Assembly (NCBI RefSeq): GCF_014905175.1
Contig: NC_057790.1
Location: forward strand, 18,750,469 to 18,814,468
Length of the DNA stretch: 64,000 nt
Direction of reading: 5' to 3'
From: Aphidius gifuensis
Lineage: Eukaryota > Arthropoda > Insecta > Hymenoptera > Braconidae
Shown: piece after piece, positions 23,946 to 36,785 of the stretch
How the letters are laid out: the number at the start of each line of letters is the position of its first letter
How positions within the stretch are numbered: position 1 is the first letter of the stretch
The notes under the pieces: model-generated
The model's database searches: none
What the model was told of the DNA's origin: nothing
What the model saw: the letters and a program-made list of their open reading frames with translations, nothing else
Program-made: the position numbers and the translations under genes

Positions 23946-25626
23946 TGCCACCAAATGGCAGCACAGTCGTAATTTTTATTTTCTCAAGTGAAAAAAATCT
24001 CCGATGACTTCTACAATGCAAAATAGAAAAAAGGTAAATAAATATTGTTATTAATAATATAATTTGTTAATTTCTATTAAATAAATGACCGTGTTTACGA
24101 GGATTGTATAATTAACTTCAATCAATGTCAGAAAAAAAAAATATTTAGATAAATTGATTATTGAGGTTAGGTTTGTGTTGTTCTAGACCGGTAAATAAAT
24201 ATTTACAAAAATTTGCACTCATTCGGGTTTAAACTATCAAATTTTCATATTATTTATCAATTTATTCATTATCTATTCAATTATTGTGCATTTATTAGTT
24301 TATTTATTGTTTTATTTGTCATTAATTGAGGATCAGAATTGTTGTCATTTACGGCCCTATAAGATAAATTATTTTGGAGATAAAATGTAGTTTGAGACTT
24401 GAGTGCTCCATAATGTATTAATTAATAATTATTGTTTATGAATATGTTGTTTATTAAGTTAATAATGTTATTTGTTGTTTGTTAACAATTATTGTGCTGA
24501 TATTATAATTTTTATTTTTTTATCTTTACAGATTTCAAGAAGTGTGACCTGGTATTGTTTGAAAAATATGGCTGGACAAGTAGCAAAGATCTCGGTTCTA
24601 ATAAATGGTGGTAAATATATTCATTTTATTATTATTTAATAATTTTTTTTATTTATTCAACATTTCGCTAAAATGTTTTTGTGTCACTAATTACAGATAT
24701 TGGGTAATTTAAAGCTGATCAAGACTGAGTATCAATTAAGCTTTTGATCAATAAGCAAGTGCTCATAAATTAACAGATAACCACTGTTGAAAGCACGTAA
24801 TGATGCTGCTGCTGATGGTGATAAAAGGTACCTAAGTTTCAGTTGTTTTATTGACAAATTGTTTGAAAATTGATTATCTCAATTTCAAGCAATTGAGTAA
24901 TTTATCATGAAACGCGTTTAATTAGGAAATAAAATTGATGGTATTTTATATTAAATACTGACCTAATTAAAGTAAAGAAACTACAGGGTGATAGTAGTTC
25001 AATTATAAATCGATTAATAGCATTATATTTCACGATTATTTAGAAAAAAAAAAATTTCATTAAAGCTTGTCACCTGATTTTATTATTAATAAAATCAAAT
25101 ATACTAATAAAATGAATCGTTGAGCACCGGAGTAAGCAGAATCAACTGCCACGAGTAGAAAATATTCGATGAAAAAAATCCTTTTGAATGAGACACAATG
25201 TTTTCATCCAACAATTGGATAGACAGTTGTTATTTTAAATGAAATTTAATTGATTCGCTAATTTTTTTGTTAACAATAAATCCTAATTAGTCCACATTTA
25301 TGATTTGCTAAAATGATATCGTTAAATAAATAATTAAAAATGAGCAAAACAAAATTTATCTGGTAGATTTTAGCTTGGAGCTTAGTTTAAAATTGAGATA
25401 AATAAATACTCAAACAACAAAAATAATAATAATTTTTATCATTTTATTTTTTTATATTTTAGTTTGTGCAAATTAAAATCATCCGAGAATCATTATGGAC
25501 AGACACGAGTGGCAGCATTTAAACATTTCACTTGTCTACTAATGAAATCATAAAAAATTGATGATTCAGACAGTGAATGAGAGCATCATCTGAACACCTT
25601 TCTTCATAAATCTGCTTGAATATAAG
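23946..25626 (+). ncRNA. Spliced transcript of unknown function with a 39-codon ORF
   Basis: Four exon-like segments have good GT-AG borders: ~23946-24033, 24532-24610, 24697-24827 and 25463-25626 (followed by GTAAGA). An ORF starts at ATG 24004 and runs across two introns in frame: MTSTMQNRKK | ISRSVTWYCLKNMAGQVAK (plus ISVLING) | DIG, then a stop at 24705-24707. The ORF segments are less AT-rich than surroundings. I recognise no family. The later exons contain many stops, so they are untranslated. The unit may be a small-peptide gene, a long non-coding RNA, or leader exons of the long gene proposed to the right, with the ORF acting as an upstream ORF. An inverted repeat TGCCA-N5-TGGCA at 23946-23960 lies at its start. 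Confidence 0.4.
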
Positions 25627-28600
25627 GTAAGAGGCCTTCTGGTCATTAATTTAATCACCTCTTCAGGTTAAAAGGCATCATCAACATTGTTACTTTAAAC
25701 AATCTATGGCGATAATATTCTTTAATCCTACATGATAATTTCCAATATATTATTTTCGTTATTTATCTATTGGAAATTTTATCATACCTATACATTTAAC
25801 TTGTTATTTTATTGTCGGGTCCAAAAATAAAAAATTGTTGACGTTTAACATTAAAAGAGCCAATGAATCTCACGTGCCAGAGTTAACGACTCAAGTACCA
25901 GTGACCCTGGCTTCAATTGATTCAAGAAATAAAATTTAAAAAAATAAATAAACTAATAATGAAAATCCACATTATTAATACTATTATTCTAAAAATATTA
26001 TACGTGTCATCAGCTTGCAGTATTGTTTAATTAACTGTTCTTTTTTCTGTATCATCACAATCGAGGCGTTAGGAAAGTATTACAGGAAGTATCTTGTTAT
26101 ATTCAAATCATATATTGTTCCCAGACTAAAATCTTCCGGTATTTTTAATATTAAAAATTCATATATGATAAAATGTAAAAAGAAGAAAAAAATCCCCCCC
26201 TCCCCATATTATTACTCAACTTATTAATTACATAATAATATATTTATCTTGAAAAAAAACCAAACAATTTCATTTATTTAAACGAAAAAAAAACTGAATA
26301 GTTTTCTTACGTGAAAGGAAAATTATTTAGATAATGAATTAAAAATATTTAATTGATAAAATTTGCAAGTCAAAGTCAAGGAAAAAATTAAATAACTAAA
26401 ATTTATTATTAAAAGTATTGAAATGTATTAAGAAAAAAAAGGAATTAGTATAGATAGACTCAATAGACATTATATTATATATATAAATGTAAAAGTACAT
26501 TGATGCAGTTGTTGAGACGATAAAGATTATAAGGAGAGACATTGAAGTAATATGTACATGAGAGAGATAAAAAAATGAGAGGGGTAAAACTTGAAGAGTC
26601 AGTGGCACATATATGTATATATATATACAATTTTTTTTATATTAGTACATGATGATGATTATGATGTGTGTATGGGGGTTTATATAACTCGGGCATTAGT
26701 CAAGATGACGTAATTTGTTCTACACTGATATTTGCCTTCAAATAGAGTGACTGCACTGTCTTATGTATATATATTTATGTCGGTGAATATATATATACGT
26801 ATAATACAATTACACATATGCTAAATAAGATAAGCCTTGAACTGTTGTTGCACCATTACAAACTTGACAAGTACAATTTTAAATTTCTCTCTCTCTGTCT
26901 CTCCTCCTATACACACACACACACATGTCTTCTTCTTTTTTTTATGTTTAATTAAATCATTATTTATATTTTTTAATTAATCTTGATAATTAAGTGTAGA
27001 TTTTTTATTTTATAATTTGTTTTTTAAATTTTCTATCGGTGTTTACTTTGGTTTTTCCTTCACCTCTTGACACACCACTAATGTCATTATTTAAAAATTG
27101 ATTAACTATGCATAACTAAGGCTAAAGACCTTATCGATCATCATCATCATTACGTGAATGAATTTTCATAAATTACATTATTGCTGATTAATATAACAAC
27201 AAGTTATTCATTGACTGTTGAAATTTTTTATTTAAATATTTTTTATTTTTTTTAATAATTCAATAATTTTTATTAAATTTTTTTAAATTATAAATTATGC
27301 ATTAATTATTTAGAGAGGGTAGATTTTATATTAAAAAAAAAATCATTGAAAATATTTTAACCACGTGTGTATGTGAATTTAAACTCGGTGAAAGTCAACA
27401 TAATTGGTCATGAGTTTTACAACAAAAAAAATGAGGATAAAAATAATAATAATAAATATAAATAAACGGATGTTAATAAAATGTTTGTCTGATATATGTA
27501 GGTCAGTAACTTCTTCATTCCTTTTCACTGTGAGAAAAAAAACGAAAAAAAAAAAAAAAAAATTCAACTTGTTTCATTACATCGTAAACTTGTCTTGATA
27601 ATTCAACTTTTATAATTACTGATTAATATCAAATAATTTAATTTACATTACAGTTATTATTTAACTGATCAAAAATTTATACAGTCACATTATTGTGAAA
27701 GTTTTACCTCATTTTTTATATATTTTTTTTTCCATCATCAAACGTATATTTTAAAAGATAAATTATAAAAATTTTCTTTTTTTACAAGTTTAAATTTGTT
27801 GAATCAAAATAATAATAATAATAATATTTAAAAAGAAACTTTTTAAAGTTTTATAATGTTTAAATATAAATAAAAGTAAATTTCATTTTTATTTTTATAC
27901 TTGATGAAAATCGTAAAATCAATTGCAATTTTGTGACAATAAAATGTTCTTTTATTTTTTTTAATGCTGTGTAATGTTGTCGATTACGTAAATCGCACCA
28001 AAATGAAACTTAGTAGCTATAGATGCATATGAAACAAGAGGTCAACCATATTTAATTTTTTTTAGTCTGTATGCCTTTTTTTTACATAGTTTAATACATA
28101 ATTATTATCGTCAAAAGATTGAAAATTTGATATTCGGTTTAAATTTAAGTCGCAATATATTTTTGTTAAATAAATATATAAGTAAAAAATACATAGTGTA
28201 TTTTAAAATTTTATATTTCCAATATTAAAACAAAGTTATGAAAATTTTTTTTGTGTTTTCGTTTCAATAAATATTAATTATTATTCAACGAAAAAAAAAA
28301 AACGAAAAGTATGAATCATAAAAATTTCCGGTTAAATAAATTGTCAAGTGTTGAATAATGATGTTGAAAAAAAATAAATCATTAATTTTCATACTTGAAA
28401 AATTTTTTTTTTACGAGACAAATTAACATATAGTTTTAAAAAATACGGACTATAAATTTAAAAAAAAAATTTCCAATAGAAATTTCAAATCCATACCAAC
28501 AGTAAATTAACTGTCTCAAAATTCCCTGTTTTTTTTTTTTAAATATATATAAATAAGTGTTCTTCAAAAAATAAATTTCAATAATTAATTTCCCCTGAAT

Positions 28601-29039
28601 TTTTAAAATTTTGACGGATATCTGACGATGTCTAAGTTGACTCATTAAAAAGTCATGCACCAGGTGAATAATTTCTCGTATAAATAGCTGTTTTAAAATT
28701 AAAAAAGAAAATCCCAAAGCCAAGAATGTTGTTGACCAACAAATTTAGTAATTTTAAAATATTTACAATATACATTAAAAACATGCAAAAAAATTCAAGA
28801 CACATTCAATAAATCTAAAAAATCTTACCATTAATTTATCACTATTTGCATTTGTTAAAATAGCTAATAAATTTTATGAATAATAATCATAATATAAAAC
28901 ATTTTCATTGATGTTAATTGTTAAACGACTTTATCCGCATGATATTGTTGATTTTTTAATTTTAAAGTATGCTAGTGCATTAGCAAATAGCTTTTCTTGA
29001 TTTTCTTCTTCATTATATTGTACATACAATGTTGTGATG

Positions 29040-29215
29040 TATATATATAGTGTCATTGGTGCTGCGGCATCACAAAACGTCTGCAAAAGCTGGCAAATGC
29101 GTCAGAAAAACCAGGCGCAACTGACCTCGTTACATAACTATAGCCACTTGAGGTAACATATATGTATATATCAGTAACAATTTGCCCTCGCGCGAACTTT
29201 ATTTTATACTTTCTA
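29040..29215. promoter_or_regulatory. Balanced-composition island, possible cis-regulatory element
   Basis: GC content is far above that of the surrounding DNA, with words such as CTGCGGCATCAC, CAAAAGCTGGCAAATGCG, CAGGCGCAACTGACCTCG and CCCTCGCGCGAAC. There is no extended ORF on either strand. A regulatory role is inferred from composition only. Confidence 0.3.
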
Positions 29216-32200
29216 TATATATTTATCATTTACAACAATGTTATATTTTTATAATATATATTGTATATAATTTTATTTATCAAATTCACAATCAAACAAA
29301 TAATCAAGTTCAAAAACATTCATAGTTTGATTTGAGCTTTTTTTGTATTTTTATTTTATCAAGCTTATTTTTTGAAAATTTATAATTAAGCTACTTTTTT
29401 TTCTATTGTTTTTTATAATAAATAATAGATATATTTTAAGAATTATATTAATAATTTGGAAGGAAAATAATAAAAGACAAAAAGATCTATAGCTAAAGAC
29501 TGGTTATATGACTTGAATTTTGTCTCTTTAGTTTTTTTTTTTTTAAAATTGTCTTATTCTTATAATGAATCGAGTCATAAGTTTTTTTTTTTTTATATTT
29601 TTTTGCTTGAACCGGACGTCGTTTTATCATCTAGAAAGACTGGCATATTTGAAATGAGACGCTTGACATGTGTCATTGACAAATCATCTAAAAACAATTT
29701 TACATAAATTTTGCATAAAAATTCTAAAGATATATATAGTACTTATGTATAATGATAAATTGTTTTTAAATAATTTTAAATATTTTTTCTTAATGAGTTT
29801 TAATTATATATTTTAATTGTTTAAATAATTTTATAAATTGAATCAATGCTTTCTTTTTCGTATGGTATTAACATGAAATTTAAAAAAAATATATATTTTG
29901 GTGCCAGTGTGTTCACCAACCTTGACAAATAATTTCATTTCGTCTGTATATCTACTAATGACTTTTTTTTTACTTAATTGCACAAAACATTAAAATTATT
30001 ATAACACGCGCAGTTTAAACATAAAAATTTTCCATCAATTATTCTTATTATTAAAAAAAATCTTTTCAATTCATATTTAATTTTTTAACTCAGGGTCAAT
30101 TTAACTCCCACAAAAAAATTCAATTAATCACCCACCAACATGTTAAAAAAAAATTAACTAAATATAATTAATTTACATTAATAAAAATAATAAAAAATGA
30201 GTTTTAATTTATAAATTTTGTCGGAAAAAATTCGCTGAAACAAAAATAAAAAAAAAAAAAAACGGAATTATATGATTATTCCCGACCTAGGCTTTATTTG
30301 ACCGTGACAGAGAAATTTTTGATTATCTTTTTTACCCTAAAAATTTGCTACAAAAATAATACCCAAAATAAAAAAAAAAATTAATCAGTGAATATTTAAT
30401 ATAAATAATCATGTTTTATTAAATTCAAAAAGCACATTTATCAGACACTTGAGAATATAAGTATATAATAGAGCGACGACTTGGAGTCTGCGTCAAAAAT
30501 ATTTTTCGTTTTACCAGGGACCAACAAGAGAAACGAAATAAGCTCGATTGATTTTTTTCATAAACTCAGTAAATTCACATCTTGCATTAACACCTCAAAA
30601 AAATAAAAAACAAAATAATTAAATTATCCTTTAAATTCACGATAAAAAAAAATAAAATAAATGAAAAAAAATTTAATCATATTAATTTTGTGTATGCATA
30701 TAAAAATAAAATTTATTTTATCTATTTTTATTTTTTTTTTAATTACACGAATAAAATTGTTACTTTCATGGCTCACGAAATTTTCGATAATGGTACAGTG
30801 AATTAATCGCGTCCTGTTTGACTGGCCCACGGAAGTTACTTGGAGTAGGTCAAGATACTTTCATGTGTGTTTGTGTGTGTGTAAATGTTAAGGGACTTGT
30901 ATGACCTTTTTAAAAATAAATTACAATGTCAAAAAGATTAATAATTTATTCATACCTATCAGAAGGGTTCGTTAAAGTTCAGTTGAATATTTAAATTAAC
31001 AATCAAGGACATTATCATATATGCATTTTAAATATTTTTATTTATTTATTTTTGATGATGATGCATGGATGTTTTTCATTTATATACATTAAATTCCTTA
31101 CTAATAATGTAATCATCCTTTTATTATTTTTGCGTGATAAGATAACATTTGTAAAAGCATTTTTTCAGGTCGTCGACGTTGAAATTAATATAACATAAAA
31201 TTTTTAAAATATACTTTTTTTTTTTAAATTTGTTTTTAATGTTTGTTTGTTTTTTTATTTATTTTTATAACTTTCTTTAACGTTTTATTAATATAATGTT
31301 AATTTAAAATAATTTTATTAATTTGATTTTTTGGCTATTAGTGTTGTTAATGAATATTAAAAAATTGAGACTCAAGGTTATCATTTGTACTGGTCACAAT
31401 CAAAGCTGATAACCTCATAATGTGTGATAGCAGTGCCATTGCCACATCAATTTTTTTTATTTTTTTTAAAATTTTTTTTATCTCGTGTTTATAACTGCAA
31501 CAGTAATTTAAATTTTATTTTAAATTTATTGCGTTATAAATACAATAAAATTATGAAAACATGAATAATTAAATTAACTCACAAATTTTTTTTATTTTTT
31601 TATATTTTTGATAAAAACTACAAGGAAACAAAATAATATTGATAAAAATTTTAATTATAAATATTATTAATTTATCTCACTAATGATATTATTAAAAAAA
31701 AAAAAAGTCATTTATTATTTATTAATAATAATAATAATTGTAGAATATTTTATATAAAAAAATAAACTCTTAAATTCAGTTAATTCTTAAAAATCATATA
31801 AGTTTTATGATATTGATGTATATAATTTTTTTTTTTATTCTATATAAAAATTTAATATAATCAAAATATTGTTTTACAAGCTTCCAGCAATATTAAAGCC
31901 CAAACTTATTTATCAGATAAAAATCCAATGTATGTGCTCTGGTCGATGCCATGAGTTCCACGAAACTCTGATTTTCATGACCGATAAAAACAGCAGCAAT
32001 TTCGTACGCTTTGCCTTTGAGCAAAAAAAAAATAAAACAGAATTGAGGGCGTTTAACATTTATTAACCAAAAAAAAAAGAATATGATATAGTAAAAAAAA
32101 ATCAGATAACCAGGAATATATATAAGAGAGAGAAATTTTTTTTTCATACTTAACAAAAAAGCTCAAAATTTGATATTAAAAGGCGGTGTAAATTTTCATG

Positions 32201-32339
32201 CGTGAATTTATAAAAACAAAAATATATGATAATACATATTGACAAGTATAAGTTGTTTTTGATGATGAAGATGATGATGATGTTGATGATGTTGATGATG
32301 GATTTTATAATAGTATTTATGGATTTTGATGAAATTTAT

Positions 32340-32510
32340 ATCGCGTGTATGGCATTGACCCTGGCATTGATCTTTCATGCTTGGGACTTGCGTACGAAGT
32401 TTGTCGGCTAAACCCGACCATCATCACGACCTTGATACGACCCCGACCAAGGTCGTAGACGCAGACGCCACTCCTCCACACGTTTGGTTAACTGTGCCCC
32501 ACCCCAAAAA
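32340..32510. promoter_or_regulatory. Balanced-composition island with two opposed FTZ-F1/ERR-type sites
   Basis: Opposed matches to YCAAGGYCR are seen at 32426-32434 (minus strand) and 32447-32455 (plus strand). That consensus is bound by FTZ-F1 and ERR-type nuclear receptors. The island is otherwise non-coding. It contains GACGCAGACGCCACTCC and TGCCCCACCCC. Function is inferred. Confidence 0.35.
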
Positions 32511-35500
32511 CTAAAAAAAAAATAAATAATAAATAACAAAAAAAAAGTTAAAAAAGCTCACAGTTCAATGTTTCAATATTAATAATGTGTATCACTATAG
32601 ATATATTCAAAGCTATCCAAATTAATTATTTCAATAAAATACTATTTTATCATCATCATCATCATCATCAAAATAAATATTATAATTATTATCAATTTTA
32701 ATTTAAACAAAAGTACAATCACCTCATTCAAACACCTACGCACATATTATTTATTATTTATTTTGTTTTTATTTTTCCTTTTCGATAATTAAAAAATAAT
32801 ATATCACTTTGTTTAAATAATAAAATTTAATATGAAAGAAAAATAAAAATGATAATTATTGAAAGGGGTAAATCAATGAATTATAATTATTCATAAAAAA
32901 AATATTTTTGGAAATTGTTTTTATTGCAAAACAGCATGGTTTATGTAAACAAAGTTGAGAACTTTGTTTGTAGGTTCATGTGTGGGCTGTGTACATTACT
33001 AAACACATATGTGAAATTTTTTTTTTTTTCTGCAAGTCAAAGAGCTTGTGTAAAATAATTTTTTTTATTTGCCCCTAATTTTTTTATTTTTCATTATCAT
33101 TGAACTCTTATATTTTTCGTGGAAAGAGCATTGGCTTATTTTATTTATTTTTTTGCATCCTCTAATTAGCCGTTTATACCAAGAGTCAAATTTTTTTTTT
33201 TTGTTACAGTGTTTTGTATTCACTTGTTACGTAAAGAAGAAAAATTATTTCTTGAAAAAAAAAAATACATATCTGTATAGCTTATATTTATTTATGAAAA
33301 AAAATTAATGTTTTTTTTTTTAATTATGAAATTAGTGAAGTTTAAAGTTGATGAAAACATTTGTTGATAAATTTTTTTATTAAATACTCCAAATTTATTT
33401 AGACAAATTTAGTTTTAAAAAAAAATTAAATACAAGTTCAAGGTTTTGATATATATAGTCTATTATTACCTCCTAATTTATTTTATTTGTTTTTTATTTT
33501 TTGACAAGACCATTAACAAGTTTTCCATTGACAGAAAATATATATTGTTAATTAAATTTTTCTACTGTATAAATAATAATTTTTATTATCTTCTTAAATT
33601 CATTTAGTATACTTGTATATAATATATTAACTGATTAAGTGAGTGGCTTCGAAATAAAAAGCAATCATAATTATTAATAAAACTGTCATTCAAAGTTGTT
33701 TAAAACAAAAAAAAAAAAAACGAGCAAAATCTTCTAATTTATATTTATATATATTTTTAGCTTTTGAAAGACAAATTTTTAAATTGAAAAAATCATTAAA
33801 ATTAATTAGATTTTTAAAAATATATTTTACAATTGATCTTTCATTTAAAAAATTATTTATATTCGCTCCAAAAAATTCATTCACTGGAATTTTGAATGTT
33901 TTTTTTTTTTTCGTTTTGTTTGATAAATATGAAGATGTCTTTAAAAGATGAAGATGCATCGATAAAAATGATGAGTTTTGCATGGGTTAACACCCACATG
34001 AAGATATATTTGAATAAAAAATATTTAAATTTCTTTTATATACCGAAATGAGAATAAAAAAATGAATAAATAAATAAAAAGAAGATTTTTTTTTTTAATG
34101 AAAAAGTTTTGGTATTTTTTTGCTTGTGTATTTGTGAGATTCATGTATGTATATAGTTTGATAGTATCAATGGACTTTTTTGCACGTCTGTTGTCATAGA
34201 AACCAAAGCTGAGTTTCATCCTCAGAAATTTCATCTTCTTTTTTGTTTCAAGTGCGTTTTTTTAAAAAAACACATCACAAATCTATACTTAAAAATTATT
34301 AAAACAAAAAATAAAAAATTCTAATAATTATTAACTTTTAGGACACTTTTATTTTGGTTTAATTATGTTTTTCAATAAAGTCAATTGCAAAATATAAAAA
34401 AATAAATAAATCCTACTATTTAATATACAAAGAGATAATTTTATTTTTTAATAAACATTTTCTAAATTTGTAAAATACGATAGACTATATATATTTTGTC
34501 TTTCACTAAATGTTTTTGAATATATTTATAAAAAAACCAAATGAAAAATAATTCATACAAGTTGAAAAAAAAAAAATAATATAAATAAATCTGATGGATA
34601 ATATTGTCAACCTGGCTGTTGTCCAATATATATCCAGACATTTGAAAATTTAAGTATATTTTAAAAATCATGATGTGAAAATAGCTGTTTATTTTCTTCC
34701 TGATTATTTGGCATCGTTGATTATCTAACTCAACACTCAATTCATTTTGACTTTATTGGATACTTAAATTACGTTGCTTATAACCCTCTTTAAATTTTTT
34801 GTGTGATAACATATTTGTCCTCATTTATTTTTTATTTTTTCTTCATTTTTATATTTACTGTCGGAATATATGTATTTTTTTTTTTTTTCCTTTTTTTTAA
34901 CAATGCAGTTATCTTGAGTCAACAACAATTTTATATACTATTTCTGCGAACAACAAAAAAAAATCATCAAAAATAAAAAAATTATATTCTTTTTTAGATT
35001 TCACAGCAAGATAAAAATTATTTTTTCAAGTTTTTATATATTTTTTCATTTGTTGTTTAAATTTTTTTTATTAAACTTGATATAAAAATATTATTATTTT
35101 TTAAAAATAATATTCACATTGATCATACGTATTTTTGGCACAGAATATTAACAACAAATATGTGCGTTATATTGGTTATATATATAAATTAAAAAAAAAA
35201 TTTTTAAATCGCAATGACATTGTGTGTTTCTTTTAGCACGAGGCCAGTTTTATGACCCACAAAATTACTTAGACTTATACATTAATATTTTAAATTAAAA
35301 AAAATATATTTATAAATAATAATTTAACGTATAATAATATAAATAACAGTTTTTTTTTTTCATTTATTTATTTTTTTTACTTTGTTGATAAATATATTTT
35401 TTACTGTCTGGCAGTGATATAGGGGTATTCTATCATTCTGAACAAACAAACAATGTAATCAGCCAAAAAGAAATTTAAAAATAAGCTCAAATGTTAATAT

Positions 35501-36519
35501 ACTCAAAAAATTAATAACAAATAAATTAAAATTTTGTTTTTTAATTTAATTTATATACTATTTTCATTGACAATATTTTAACAATGAAAAATTGCTTGAA
35601 TTAAATTTACAGAAAAAAAGCTAATTAAATACCACGTGTTGCAATAATACTGTATGTGCTTGAAAAAAATAATAATAATAGTTTACACAAGTAAAAAACA
35701 AGTCGTACAAATTATGTGTATTATATTTACATATATCATATAATAATTGCAGGACCCTAAATTTTTACAAACCCCATATTATTTCCCACGTTTTGCATAT
35801 ATAAATATACCAGTAAAAAATTAAAATTACAATACGTAATAATTATTATTTGTATATTTAAATGAAATAAATAATAATAGTCATTAATATTCAAATGTAA
35901 CATCTATATTTAATTGATAATTTATTTATTTCAATAAATGCAAATATTTTAAAAATACGCTATTCATAAATAAGTGTGTATCCTTCAAAACACAAGTGGC
36001 TATATACAATTTGAAATTTGCAATTTATCCTCGAGTACCGTAATACAACTCATCCCTGATAGTTTGGTATTTTTTTTATTCTGGTAAAGTTGTAAAGTCT
36101 CTCTCGATTTTTAGATCGTAAAACTACGGGATACTTGGAGCATCAACATTTATAAATACCTGATCAATATTATACCAGCTTTTACTCTTTATTTTTATAA
36201 CAATTTTTTCTTTTTTTTTTTCTTTCATTCAATATAAATAAAATAAAAAAATATTATTATACATCTGTTGATAATAGAATTTTTTTTTTTTTTACGTAAC
36301 TGATGAGAATATATATTTTTGCAAAAAAATAACTCTGTGACCCTGATGAAATTGCGAGCAAGTTTATTACCATATACCGCCAAATTATTCGTTATTTTAT
36401 TTTATTTTTTTTGACATGAAAAATAAATATAATAATTTACATTTTACCCAGAAATGTAAAAAAAAAAAAATTTTTATTCATCATTGTATTTGCGATATAT
36501 ACAGAGTACATAATAGTTA

Positions 36520-36785
36520 ACAACTTTGCCATGAGGATCCTCATGAGAAACATAAATTTTTGTGACGCATACTGGGCCCCCTAAAACCGGAATAACCTAT
36601 CGTTGCGGTGGTGTTGAATCCTAAACAGGATTCCCTTTTTGTGCAAAAAAAAAATACACATATATATATATTTTTTTAAAAATAATATGAAAAAAAAAAA
36701 AAAGGATGAAACACGTTTACAGAGGGTGCTTGGTTTTCGCAGTCGTTTCCAGTTTGCAACGTATTTCACGTTGATTTAACGAGTC
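36520..36785. promoter_or_regulatory. Balanced-composition island with palindromes
   Basis: It holds the perfect 16-base palindrome CATGAGGATCCTCATG at 36530-36545 and the inverted repeat GAATCC-N6-GGATTC at 36616-36633. A second half at 36700-36785 is rich in CG-containing words. There is no supported ORF. A regulatory role is inferred. Confidence 0.3.
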
